Shown: positions 11,214 through 23,740 of the stretch, one piece after another
How positions within the stretch are numbered: the stretch's first letter is position 1
Layout of the letters: each line of letters opens with the position of its first letter
Assembly (NCBI GenBank): GCA_947652115.1
Contig: OX393567.1
Span: 3,425,938-3,489,937 of the forward strand
DNA from: Blastomussa wellsi
Taxonomy: Eukaryota; Cnidaria; Anthozoa; Scleractinia; Plerogyridae
Direction of reading: 5' to 3'
Length of the DNA stretch: 64,000 nucleotides
Made by a program: the position numbers and the translations under genes
Notes under the pieces: generated by a model
Seen by the model: only the letters and a program-made list of their open reading frames with translations
What the model was told of the DNA's origin: nothing
Database searches by the model: none

Positions 11214-12630
11214 AAGACGTCTTATCGATATTTGGCTTGAACTTGACTGTGGCGAAAGACAAAGGGGGGAGGGAGCTAATCGTACACAAGACTCTTGGTA
11301 GTTGAAACAGGGTAACAAAAGCCTGGAAGATAAAGATCACGAGAATTGAATAAATATTCTGATAAATCAATAGTATAGTAGTATCAATAGTATTGTACCG
11401 AAACGTGAACGGGCTGAGCTGCGGCCGGTCTTCTGCGACAACTGGATGGTTGACAAACGAACAAGAAGCTTCGAAGGAAAAAAATGGCCGACAAAACAAC
11501 TCTAACCGAAAATAACGAAATCACACAAAACGAGAACAAGGTACAAAGGACCCTGAACCAAAAAAATTGCAGGGCCTCCGGCCATACTCTGGTTAGGTCA
11601 ATGAGTGATGATCTGAGTCAAATGTGTTTTGATCTCGGACAATGGCCAAGACTTGTGGGATGTGCAGTTTGACTGGCTTTAAACAATTTAACGGAGGCTT
11701 AAGAATCCCTGAATTTGAATTATTTTCAAGGTCTAGATTCTTGCGAAACATTAATCCCACCTAATGAAATTTGAAGTTTGCTGTTTTTAACCCATTTTAA
11801 CTGTTCTAACAGAGTACGCATTCTCAGTCACAACCCCTAATTTGCAAACCAAACACACCGACTTTTTATGCTAACTATGCCCAAGGGATTACAGAGGTGG
11901 CCTAGCGGTCATCGTGGCGCGCAACGAGGACAGAAACGTCACCAGAGGTCGAGGGTTCGAGTCTCGCTCATAGGGATTATTCTACAACTGGCTTGGGGGC
12001 CGAATAATTCCTCCCCGGAGTGGAGATTTGGATCTAAGACTAAGGAATTACTCTCGATCAGGCTTGGGGGCCGGGTAATTCCTCCCCGGAATCCGATTTT
12101 TATTTTTTAAAAACTTTTTTGGGTAAATTTGGGCGTTATTTCCTTTTTTTTTTTTGCACTGCCTTAATTGGAAAGATATCCAGATTTTTTAAAAATTAGG
12201 CGGATTTTACATTTTCTTTTCTTCATTTTGGTAGCGAAAACCTCTGTTTGGTAAAATAAGATACACTTAATTCGAAAGAAATGCATTTTGTGGAATTTGC
12301 AGAAGAATCTGATGACCAAATAGAAGTTCTCTCGTTTCTTTCTTCCAGGAGCTTGAGACCATGCATGGATTTAGGACGCATTCAGGTAAGCTCTCGCGCT
12401 CGAATTGTCTGTATTTATTAGATGCCATTTCATGACTCCTGCATAAAGAAAAAATTCAGTCAGCTCAACTGGCGGGAATGTTTTGATTGAGCGGCAGAGC
12501 ATGCAACTCCCTCAAGTTCCAACTTTTTGACCCAGCATGTCATTCCGGAAACGAAACACTATTTCATTTATGAAATAGCTCTTTGTTGCCATTGTTTTGA
12601 AATTCGACAACGCCCGCTAAACTGAAATTG
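10955..12630. repeat. Array unit 7
   Basis: The Pol III A box is at 11898 with T5 at 12097-12101, and exon 1 is at 12281-12385. It shares the unit-3 marker variants at an offset of about 7,604 bp. Confidence 0.95.
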
Positions 12631-12890
12631 ATCTCTAGAATTATTTGTTCTGCCTTCTAAAGGAAATTTGCTGAAGGACATCATTAAGTCCAATGAAGGT
12701 GAAAGTCTAACGATTTGATAGTTATGGGTCGGCTATTATCTTGCCTTAGCAAAGGTCGAACTGGTTGACTCCAATGCACTCCGACTCGTTCCGTCGTGCG
12801 AGGCAAGAAAATGAAGTGCTTGCTTTAGAAGGCAAAGGGCCTTTGGTCACATCAAATACGACTAGTAACCAGACTTATTGCATGATTTGA
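12281..12890 (+). CDS. Mini-gene copy, units 7-8
   Basis: Exon 1 is 12281-12385 and exon 2 is 12750-12890, both open. The TATA box is degenerate and the leader has the one-base deletion also seen in the copy at 4,678. Confidence 0.38.
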
Positions 12891-14305
12891 AAGACGTCTT
12901 ATCGATATTTGGCTTGAACTTGACTGTGGCGAAAGACAAAGGGGGGAGGGAGCTAATCGTACACAAGACTCTTGGTAGTTGAAACAGGGTAACAAAAGCC
13001 TGGAAGATAAAGATCACGAGAATTGAATAAATATTCTGATAAATCAATAGTATAGTAGTATCAATAGTATTGTACCGAAACGTGAACGGGCTGAGCTGCG
13101 GCCGGTCTTCTGCGACAACTGGATGGTTGACAAACGAACAAGAAGCTTCGAAGGAAAAAAATGGCCGACAAAACAACTCTAACCGAAAATAACGAAATCA
13201 CACAAAACGAGAACAAGGTACAAAGGACCCTGAACCAAAAAAATTGCAGGGCCTCCGGCCATACTCTGGTTAGGTCAATGAGCGATGATCTGAGTCAAAT
13301 GTGTTTTGATCTCGGACAATGGCCAAGACTTGTGGGATGTGCAGTTTGACTGGCTTTAAACAATTTAACGGAGGCTTAAGAATCCCTGAATTTTAATTAT
13401 TTTCAAGGTCTAGATTCTTGCGAAACATTAATCCCACCTAATGAAATTTGAAGTTTGCTGTTTTTAACCCATTTTAACTGTTCTAACAGAGTACGCATTC
13501 TCAGTCACAACCCCTAATTTGCAAACTAAACACACCGACTTTTTATGCTAACTATGCCCAAGGGATTACAGAGGTGGCCTAGCGGTCATCGTGGCGCGCA
13601 ACGAGGACAGAAACGTCACCAGAGGTCGAGGGTTCGAGTCTCGCTCATAGGGATTATTCTACAACTGGCTTGGGGGCCGAATAATTCCTCCCCGGAGTGG
13701 AGATTTGGATCTAAGACTAAGGAATTACTCTCGATCAGGCTTGGGGGCCGGGTAATTCCTCCCCGGAATCCGATTTTTATTTTTTTAAAACGTTTTTGGG
13801 TAAATTTGGGCGTTATTTCCTTTTTTTTTGCACTGCCTTAATTGGAAAGATATCCAGATTTTTTAAAAATTAGGCGGATTTTACATTTTCTTTTCTTCAT
13901 TTTGGTAGCGAAAACCTCTGTTTGGTAAAATAAAGATACACTTAATTCGAAAGAAATGCATTTTGTGGAATTTGCAGAAGAATCTGAGGACCAAATAGAA
14001 GTTCTCTCGTTTCTTTCTTCCAGGAGCTTGAGACCATGCATGGATTTAGGACGCATTCAGGTAAGCTCTCGCGCTCGAATTGTCTGTATTTATTAGATGC
14101 CATTTCATGACTCCTGCATAAAGAAAAAATTCAGTCAGCTCAACTGGCGGGAATGTTTTGATTGAGCGGCAGAGCATGCAACTCCCTCAAGTTCCAACTT
14201 TTTGACCCAGCATGTCATTCCGGAAACGAAACACTATTTCATTTATGAAATAGCTCTTTGTTGCCATTGTTTTGAAATTCGACAACGCCCGCTAAACTGA
14301 AATTG
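12631..14305. repeat. Array unit 8
   Basis: The Pol III A box is at 13575 with T5 at 13774-13778, and exon 1 is at 13956-14060. It carries gaattttaatta and the GAG codon typical of unit 5 rather than of its positional partner, unit 4. Confidence 0.95.
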
Positions 14306-14565
14306 ATCTCTAGAATTATTTGTTCTGCCTTCTAAAGGAAATTTGCTGAAGGACATCATTAAGTCCAATGAAGGTGAAAGTCTAACGATTTGATAGTTAT
14401 GGGTCGGCTATTATCTTGCCTTAGCAAAGGTCGAACTGGTTGACTCCAATGCACTCCGACTCGTTCCGTCGTGCGAGGCAAGAAAATGAAGTGCTTGCTT
14501 TAGAAGGCAAAGGGCCTTTGGTCACATCAAATACGACTAGTAACCAGACTTATTGCATGATTTGA
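13956..14565 (+). CDS. Mini-gene copy, units 8-9
   Basis: Exon 1 is 13956-14060 (Asp to Glu variant) and exon 2 is 14425-14565. Splice signals are intact and the TATA box is degenerate. Confidence 0.38.
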
Positions 14566-15922
14566 AAGACGTCTTATCGATATTTGGCTTGAACTTGACT
14601 GTGGCGAAAGACAAAGGGGGGAGGGAGCTAATCGTACACAAGACTCTTGGTAGTTGAAACAGGGTAACAAAAGCCTGGAAGATAAAGATCACGAGAATTG
14701 AATAAATATTCTGATAAATCAATAGTATAGTAGTATCAATAGTATTGTACCGAAACGTGAACGGGCTGAGCTGCGGCCGGTCTTCTGCGACAACTGGATG
14801 GTTGACAAACGAACAAGAAGCTTCGAAGGAAAAAAATGGCCGACAAAACAACTCTAACCGAAAATAACGAAATCACACAAAACGAGAACAAGGTACAAAG
14901 GACCCTGAACCAAAAAAATTGCAGGGCCTCCGGCCATACTCTGGTTAGGTCAATGAGCGATGATCTGAGTCAAATGTGTTTTGATCTCGGACAATGGCCA
15001 AGACTTGTGGGATGTGCAGTTTGACTGGCTTAAAACAATTTAACGGAGGCTTAAGAATCCCTGAATTTGAATTATTTTCAAGGTCTAGATTCTTGCGAAA
15101 CATTAATCCCACCTAATGAAATTTGAAGTTTGCTGTTTTTAACCCATTTTAACTGTTCTAACAGAGTACGCATTCTCAGTCACAACCCCTAATTTGCAAA
15201 CTAAACACACCGACTTTTTATGCTAACTATGCCCAAGGGATTACAGAGGTGGCCTAGCGGTCATCGTGGCGCGCAACGAGGACAGAAACGTCACCAGAGG
15301 TCGAGGGTTCGAGTCTCGCTCATAGGGATTATTCTACAACTGGCTTGGGGGCCGAATAATTCCTCCCCGGAGTGGAGATTTGGATCTAAGACTAAGGAAT
15401 TACTCTCGATCAGGCTTGGGGGCCGGGTAATTCCTCCCCGGAATCCGATTTTTATTTTTTTAAAACGTTTTTGGGTAAATTTGGGCGTTATTTCCTTTTT
15501 TTTTTGCACTGCCTTAATTGGAAAGATATCCAGATTTTTTAAAAATTAGGCGGATTTTACATTTTCTTTTCTTCATTTTGGTAGCGAAAACCTCTGTTTG
15601 GTAAAATAAAGATACACTTAATTCGAAAGAAATGCATTTTGTGGAATTTGCAGAAGAATCTGAGGACCAAATAGAAGTTCTCTCGTTTCTTTCTTCCAGG
15701 AGCTTGAGACCATGCATGGATTTAGGACGCATTCAGGTAAGCTCTCGCGCTCGAATTGTCTGTATTTATTAGATGCCATTTCATGACTCTTGCATAAAGA
15801 AAAAATTCAGTCTGCTCAACTGGCGGGAATGTTTTGATTGAGCGCCCTGCAGAGCATGCAACTCCCTCAAGTTCCAACTTTTTGACCCAGCATGTCATTC
15901 CGGAAACGAAACACTATTTCAT
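14306..15922. repeat. Array unit 9 (3' end lost at a deletion junction)
   Basis: The Pol III A box is at 15250 with T5 at 15449-15453. Exon 1 at 15632-15736 has no partner exon 2 because the short unit follows. Confidence 0.95.
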
Positions 15923-16914
15923 TTTGACAGGCTTTAAACAATTTAACGGAGGCTTAAGAATCCCTGAATTTGAATTATTTTCAAGGTCTAGATTCTTACG
16001 AAACATTAATCCCACCTAATGAAATTTGAAGTTTGCTGTTTTTAACCCATTTTAACTGTTCTAACAGAGTACGCATTCTCAGTCACAACCCCTAATTTGC
16101 AAACTAAACACACCGACTTTTTATGCTAATATGCCCAAGGGATTACAGAGGTGGCCTAGCGGTCATCGTGGCGCGCAACGAGGACAGAAACGTCACCAGA
16201 GGTCGAGGGTTCGAGTCTCGCTCATAGGGATTATTCTACAACTGGCTTGGGGGCCGAATAATTCCTCCCCGGAGTGGAGATTTGGATCTAAGACTAAGGA
16301 ATTACTCTCGATCAGGCTTGGGGGCCGGGTAATTCCTCCCCGGAATCCGATTTTTATTTTTTAAAAACTTTTTTGGGTAAATTTGGGCGTTATTTCCTTT
16401 TTTTTTTTGCACTGCCTTAATTGGAAAGATATACAGATTTTATAAAAATTAGGCGGATTTTACATTTTCTTTTCTTCATTTTGGTAGCGAAAACCTCTGT
16501 TTGGTAAAATAAGATACACTTAATTCGAAAGAAATGCATTTTGTGGAATTTGCAGAAGAATCTGATGACCAAATAGAAGTTCTCTCGTTTCTTTCTTTCA
16601 GGAGCTTGAGACCATGCATGGATTTAGGACGCATTCAGGTAAGCTCTCGCGCTCGAATTGTCTGTATTTATTAGATGCCATTTCATGACTCTTGCATAAA
16701 GAAAAAATTCAGTCTGCTCAACTGGCGGGAATGTTTTGATTGAGCGGCGGAGCATGCAACTCCCTCAAGTTCCAACTTTTTGACCCAGCATGTCATTCCG
16801 GAAACGAAACACTATTTCATTTATGAAATAGCTCTTTGTTGCCATTGTTAGCAAGTCTCGATCTCCAGATAACGATCGATTTGAAATTCGACAACGCCCG
16901 CTAAACTGAAATTG
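15923..16914. repeat. Short array unit 9b
   Basis: It carries the same deletion junction and nearby insertion as unit 5b, so the two share one origin. The Pol III A box is at 16152 with T5 at 16351-16355, and TATA is at 16441. Exon 1 at 16534-16638 has Ser to Phe (tctttcttTcagg). Its end is the first to carry the extra 32 bp. Confidence 0.95.
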
Positions 16915-17174
16915 ATCTCTAGAATTATTTGTTCTGCCTTCTAAAGGAAATTTGCTGAAGGACATCATTAAGTCCAATGAAGGTGAAAGTCTAACGATTT
17001 GATAGTTATGGGTCGGCTATTATCTTGCCTTAGCAAAGGTCGAACTGGTTGACTCCAATGCACTCCGACTCGTTCCGTCGTGCGAGGCAAGAAAATGAAG
17101 TGCTTGCTTTAGAAGGCAAAGGGCCTTTGGTCACATCAAATACGACTAGTAACCAGACTTATTGCATGATTTGA
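16534..17174 (+). CDS. Mini-gene copy, units 9b-10, longer intron
   Basis: Exon 1 is 16534-16638 and exon 2 is 17034-17174. The extra 32 bp lies inside the intron (395 nt) and leaves branch and splice sites unchanged. A TATA box is present at 16441-16448. Confidence 0.4.
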
Positions 17175-18620
17175 AAGACGTCTTATCGATATTTGGCTTG
17201 AACTTGACTGTGGCGAAAGACAAAGGGGGGAGGGAGCTAATCGTACACAAGACTCTTGGTAGTTGAAACAGGGTAACAAAAGCCTGGAAGATAAAGATCA
17301 CGAGAATTGAATAAATATTCTGATAAATCAATAGTATAGTAGTATCAATAGTATTGTACCGAAACGTGAACGGGCTGAGCTGCGGCCGGTCTTCTGCGAC
17401 AACTGGATGGTTGACCAACGAACAAGAAGCTTCGAAGGAAAAAAATGGCCGACAAAACAACTCTAACCGAAAATAACGAAATCACACAAAACGAGAACAA
17501 GGTACAAAGGACCCTGAACCAAAAAAATTGCAGGGCCTCCGGCCGTACTCTGGTTAGGTCAATGAGCGATGATCTGAGTCAAATGTGTTTTGATCTCGGA
17601 CAATGGCCAAGACTTGTGGGATGTGCAGTTTGACTGGCTTTGAACAATTTAACGGAGGCTTAAGAATCCCTGAATTTGAATTATTTTCAAGGTTTAGATT
17701 CTTGCGAAACATTAATCCCACCTAATGAAATTTGAAGTTTGCTGTTTTTAACCCATTTTAACTGTTCTAACAGAGTACGCATTCTCAGTCACAACCCCTA
17801 ATTTGCAAACTAAACACACCGACTTTTTATGCTAATATGCCCAAGGGATAACAGAGGTGGCCTAGCGGTCATCGTGGCGCGCAACGAGGACAGAAACGTC
17901 ACCAGAGGTCGAGGGTTCAAGTCTCGCTCATAGGGATTATTCTACAACTGGCTTGGGGGCCGAATAATTCCTCCCCGGAGTGGAGATTTGGATCTAAGAC
18001 TAAGGAATTACTCTCGATCAGGCTTGGGGGCCGGGTAATTCCTCCCCGGAATCCGATTTTTATTTTTTAAAAACTTTTTTGGGTAAATTTGGGCGTTATT
18101 TCCTTTTTTTTTTGCACTGCCTTAATTGGAAAGATATCCAGATTTTTTAAAAATTAGGCGGATTTTACATTTTCTTTTCTTCATTTTGGTAGCGAAAACC
18201 TCTGTTTGGTAAAATAAAGATACACTTAATTCGAAAGAAATGCATTTTGTGGAATTTGCAGAAGAATCTGATGACCAAATAGAAGTTCTCTCGTTTCTTT
18301 CTTCCAGGAGCTTGAGACCATGCATGGATTTAGGACGCATTCAGCTAAGCTCTCGCGCTCGAATTGTCTGTATTTATTAGATGCCATTTCATGACTCTTG
18401 CATAAAGAAAAAATTCAGTCTGCTCAACTGGCGGGAATGTTTTGATTGAGCGGCAGAGCATGCAACTCCCTCAAGTTCCAACTTTTTGACCCAGCATGTC
18501 ATTCCGGAAACGAAACACTATTTCATTTATGAAATAGCTCTTTGTTGCCATTGTTAGCAAGTCTCGATCTCCAGATAACGATCGATTTGAAATTCGACAA
18601 CGCCCGCTAAACTGAAATTG
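16915..18620. repeat. Array unit 10
   Basis: The Pol III A box is at 17858 with T5 at 18057-18061. Its B box is damaged (GGTTCAAGTCT near 17,914), which should weaken TFIIIC binding. Exon 1 is 18240-18344. Confidence 0.95.
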
Positions 18621-18880
18621 ATCTCTAGAATTATTTGTTCTGCCTTCTAAAGGAAATTTGCTGAAGGACATCATTAAGTCCAATGAAGGTGAAAGTCTAA
18701 CGATTTGATAGTTATGGGTCGGCTATTATCTTGCCTTAGCAAAGGTCGAACTGGTTGACTCCAATGCACTCCGACTCGTTCCGTCGTGCGAGGCAAGAAA
18801 ATGAAGTGCTTGCTTTAGAAGGCAAAGGGCCTTTGGTCACAACAAATACGACTAGTAACCAGACTTATTGCATGATTTGA
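18240..18880 (+). pseudogene. Mini-gene copy with lost splice donor, units 10-11
   Basis: Exon 1 (18240-18344) ends at CAGCTAAG, so the invariant GT donor is gone. Exon 2 (18740-18880) is open with one Ser to Thr change. By this model the copy cannot be spliced. Confidence 0.35.
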
Positions 18881-20327
18881 AAGACGTCTTATCGATATTT
18901 GGCTTGAACTTGACTGTGGCGAAAGAGAAAGGGGGGAGGGAGCTAATCGTACACAAGACTCTTGGTATTTGAAACAGGGTAACAAAAGCCTGGAAGATAA
19001 AGATCACGAGAATTGAATAAATATTCTGATAAATCAATAGTATAGTAGTATCAATAGTATTGTACCGAAACGTGAACGGGCTGAGCTGCGGCCGGTCTTC
19101 TGCGACAACTGGATGGTTGACAAACGAAGAAGAATCTTCGAAGGAAAAAAATGGCCGACAAAACAACTCTAACCGAAAATAACGAAATCACACAAAACGA
19201 GAACAAGGTACAAAGGACTCTGAACCAAAAAAATTGCAGGGCCTCCGGCCGTACTCTGGTTAGGTCAATGAGCGATGATCTGAGTCAAATGTGTTTTGAT
19301 CTCGGACAATGGCCAAGACTTGTGGGATGTGCAGTTTGACTGGCTTTAAACAATTTAACGGAGGCTTAAGAATCCCTGAATTTGAATTATTTTCAAGGTC
19401 TAGATTCTTGCGAAACATTAATCCCACCTAATGAAATTTGAAGTTTGCTGTTTTTAACCCATTTTAACTGTTCTAACAGAGTACGCATTCTCAGTCACAA
19501 CCCCTAATTTGCAAACTAAACACACCGACTTTTTATGCTAATATGCCCAAGGGATTACAAAGGTAGCCTAGCGGTCATCGTGGCGCGCAACGAGGACAGA
19601 AACGTCACCAGAGGTCGAGGGTTCGAGTCTCGCTCATAGGGATTATTCTACAACTGGCTTGGGGGCCGAATAATTCCTCCCCGGAGTGGAGATTTGGATC
19701 TAAGACTAAGGAATTACTCTCGATCAGGCTTGGGGGCCGGGTAATTCCTCCCCGGAATCCGATTTTTATTTTTTAAAAACTTTTTTGGGTAAATTTGGGC
19801 GTTATTTCCTTTTTTTTTTTGCACTGCCTTAATTGGAAAGATATCCAGATTTTTTAAAAATTAGGCGGATTTTACATTTTCTTTTCTTCATTTTGGTAGC
19901 GAAAACCTCTGTTTGGTAAAATAAAGATACACTTAATTCGAAAGAAATGCATTTTGTGGAATTTGCAGAAGAATCTGATGACCAAATAGAAGTTCTCTCG
20001 TTTCTTTCTTCCAGGAGCTTGAGACCATGCATGGATTTAGGACGCATTCAGGTAAGCTCTCGCGCTCGAATTGTCTGTATTTATTAGATGCCATTTCATG
20101 ACTCTTGCATAAAGAAAAAATTCAGTCTGCTCAACTGGCGGGAATGTTTTGATTGAGCGGCAGAGCATGCAACTCCCTCAAGTTCCAACTTTTTGGCCCA
20201 GCATGTCATTCCGGAAACGAAACACTATTTCATTTATGAAATAGCTCTTTGTTGCCATTGTTAGCAAGTCTCGATCTCCAGATAACGATCGATTTGAAAT
20301 TCGACAACGCCCGCTAAACTGAAATTG
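18621..20327. repeat. Array unit 11
   Basis: The Pol III A box at 19564 reads TAGCCTAGCGG, still within consensus; T5 is at 19763-19767. Exon 1 is 19947-20051. Confidence 0.95.
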
Positions 20328-20587
20328 ATCTCTAGAATTATTTGTTCTGCCTTCTAAAGGAAATTTGCTGAAGGACATCATTAAGTCCAATGAAGGTGAA
20401 AGTCTAACGATTTGATAGTTATGGGTCGGCTATTATCTTGCCTTAGCAAAGGTCGAACTGGTTGACTCCAATGCACTCCGACTCGTTCCGTCGTGCGAGG
20501 CAAGAAAATGAAGTGCTTGCTTTTCAAGGCAAAGGGCCTTTGGTCACATCAAATACGACTAGTAACCAGACTTATTGCATGATTTGA
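19947..20587 (+). CDS. Mini-gene copy, units 11-12
   Basis: Exon 1 is 19947-20051 and exon 2 is 20447-20587. Exon 2 changes Leu-Glu to Phe-Gln (gcttttcaaggc), without breaking the frame. Confidence 0.36.
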
Positions 20588-22033
20588 AAGACGTCTTATC
20601 GATATTTGGCTTGAACTTGACTGTGTCGAAAGACAAAGGGGGGAGGGAGCTAATCGTACACAAGACTCTTGGTAGTTGAAACAGGGTAACAAAAGCCTGG
20701 AAGATAAAGATCACGAGAATTGAATAAATATTCTGATAAATCAATAGTATAGTAGTATCAATAGTATTGTACCGAAACGTGAACGGGCTGAGCTGCGGCC
20801 GGTCTTCTGCGACAACTGGATGGTTGACCAACGAACAAGAAGCTTCGAAGGAAAAAAATGGCCAACAAAACAACTCTAACCGAAAATAACGAAATCACAC
20901 AAAACGAGAACAAGGTACAAAGGACCCTGAACCAAAAAAAATTGCAGGGCCTCCGGCCATACTCTGGTTAGGTCAATGAGCGATGATCTGAGTCAAATGT
21001 GTTTTGATCTCGGACAATGGCCAAGACTTGTGGGATGTGCAGTTTGACTGGCTTTAAACAATTTAACGGAGGCTTAAGAATCCCTGAATTTGAATTATTT
21101 TCAAGGTCTAGATTCTTGCGAAAAATTAATCCCACCTAATGAAATTTGAAGTTTGCTGTTTTTAACCCATTTTAACTGTTCTAACAGAGTACGCATTCTC
21201 AGTCACAACCCCTAATTTGCAAACTAAACACACCGACTTTTTATGCTAATATGCCCAAGGGATTACAGAGGTGGCCTAGCGGTCATCGTGGCGCGCAACG
21301 AGGACAGAAACGTCACCAGAGGTCGAGGGTTCGAGTCTCGCTCATAGGGATTATTCTACAACTGGCTTGGGGGCCGAATAATTCCTCCCCGGAGTGGAGA
21401 TTTGGATCTAAGACTAAGGAATTACTCTCGATCAGGCTTGGGGGCCGGGTAATTCCTCCCCGGAATCCGATTTTTATTTTTTAAAAACTTTTTTGGGTAA
21501 ATTTGGGCGTTATTTCCTTTTCTTTTTGCACTGCCTTAATTGGAAAGATATCCAGATTTTTTAAAAATTAGGCGGATTTTACATTTTCTTTTCTTCATTT
21601 TGGTAGCGAAAACCTCTGTTTGGTAAAATAAGATACACTTAATTCGAAAGAAATGCATTTTGTGGAATTTGCAGAAGAATCTGATGACCAAATAGAAGTT
21701 CTCTCGTTTCTTTCTTCCAGGAGCTTGAGACCATGCATGGATTTAGGACGCATTCAGGTAAGCTCTCGCGCTCGAATTGTCTGTATTTATTAGATGCCAT
21801 TTCATGACTCTTGCATAAAGAAAAAATTCAGTCTGCTCAACTGGCGGGAATGTTTTGATTGAGCGGCAGAGCATGCAACTCCCTCAAGTTCCAACTTTTT
21901 GACCCAGCATGTCATTCCGGAAACGAAACACTATTTCATTTATGAAATAGCTCTTTGTTGCCATTGTTAGCAAGTCTCGATCTCCAGATAACGATCGATT
22001 TGAAATTCGACAACGCCCGCTAAACTGAAATTG
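20328..22033. repeat. Array unit 12
   Basis: The Pol III A box is at 21272 with T5 at 21471-21475, and exon 1 is at 21653-21757. The 62-aa frame is broken by an extra A. Confidence 0.95.
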
Positions 22034-22293
22034 ATCTCTAGAATTATTTGTTCTGCCTTCTAAAGGAAATTTGCTGAAGGACATCATTAAGTCCAATGAA
22101 GGTGAAAGTCTAACGATTTGATAGTTATGGGTCGGCTATTATCTTGCCTTAGCAAAGGTCGAACTGGTTGACTCCAATGCACTCCGACTCGTTCAGTCGT
22201 GCGAGGCAAGAAAATGAAGTGCTTGCTTTTCAAGGCAAAGGGCCTTTGGTCACATCAAATACGACTAGTAACCAGACTTATTGCATGATTTGA
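21653..22293 (+). CDS. Mini-gene copy, units 12-13
   Basis: Exon 1 is 21653-21757 and exon 2 is 22153-22293. Exon 2 shares Phe-Gln with the previous copy and adds Arg to Ser; the frame stays open. Confidence 0.36.
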
Positions 22294-23740
22294 AAGACGT
22301 CTTATCGATATTTGGCTTGAACTTGACTGTGGCGAAAGACAAAGGGGGGAGGGAGCTAATCGTACACAAGACTCTTGGTAGTTGAAACAGGGTAACAAAA
22401 GCCTGGAAGATAAAGATCACGAGAATTGAATAAATATTCTGATAAATCAATAGTATAGTAGTATCAATAGTATTGTACCGAAACGTGAACGGGCTGAGCT
22501 GCGGCCGGTCTTCTGCGACAACTGGATGGTTGACCAACGAACAAGAAGCTTCGAAGGAAAAAAATGGCCGACAAAACAACTCTAACCGAAAATAACGAAA
22601 TCACACAAAACGAGAACAAGGTACAAAGGACCCTGAACCAAAAAAAATTGCAGGGCCTCCGGCCATACTCTGGTTAGGTCAATGAGCGATGATCTGAGTC
22701 AAATGTGTTTTGATCTCGGACAATGGCCAAGACTTGTGGGATGTGCAGTTTGACTGGCTTTAAACAATTTAACGGAGGCTTAAGAATCCCTGAATTTGAA
22801 TTATTTTCAAGGTCTAGATTCTTGCGAAACATTAATCCCACCTAATGAAATTTGAAGTTTGCTGTTTTTAACCCATTTTAACTGTTCTAACAGAGTACGC
22901 ATTCTCAGTCACAACCCCTAATTTGCAAACTAAACACACTGACTTTTTATGCTAATATGCCCAATGGATTACAGAGGTGGCCTAGCGGTCATCGTGGCGC
23001 GCAACGAGGACAGAAACGTCACCAGAGGTCGAGGGTTCGAGTCTCGCTCATAGGGATTATTCTACAACTGGCTTGGGGGCCGAATAATTCCTCCCCGGAG
23101 TGGAGATTTGGATCTAAGACTAAGGAATTACTCTCGATCAGGCTTGGGGGCCGGGTAATTCCTCCCCGGAATCCGATTTTTATTTTTTAAAAACTTTTTT
23201 GGGTAAATTTGGGCGTTATTTCCTTTTTTTTTTGCACTGCCTTAATTGGAAAGATATCCAGATTTTTTAAAATTTAGGCGGATTTTACATTTTCTTTTCT
23301 TCATTTTGGTAGCGAAAACCTCTGTTTGGTAAAATAAAGATACACTTAATTCGAAAGAAATGCATTTTGTGGAATTTGCAGAAGAATCTGATGACCAAAT
23401 AGAAGTTCTCTCGTTTCTTTCTTCCAGGAGCTTGAGACCATGCATTGATTTAGGACGCATTCAGGTAAGCTCTCGCGCTCGAATTGTCTGTATTTATTAG
23501 ATGCCATTTCATGACTCTTGCATAAAGAAAAAATTCAGTCTGCGCAACTGGCGGGAATGTTTTGATTGAGCGGCAGAGCATGCAACTCCCTCAAGTTCCA
23601 ACTTTTTGACCCAGCATGTCATTCCGGAAACGAAACACTATTTCATTTATGAAATAGCTCTTTGTTGCCATTGTTAGCAAGTCTCGATCTCCAGATAACG
23701 ATCGATTTAAAATTCGACAACGCCCGCTAAACTGAAATTG
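22034..23740. repeat. Array unit 13
   Basis: The Pol III A box is at 22978 with T5 at 23177-23181. Exon 1 at 23360-23464 has Met to Ile. No exon 2 follows, because the next unit lacks that segment. Confidence 0.95.
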
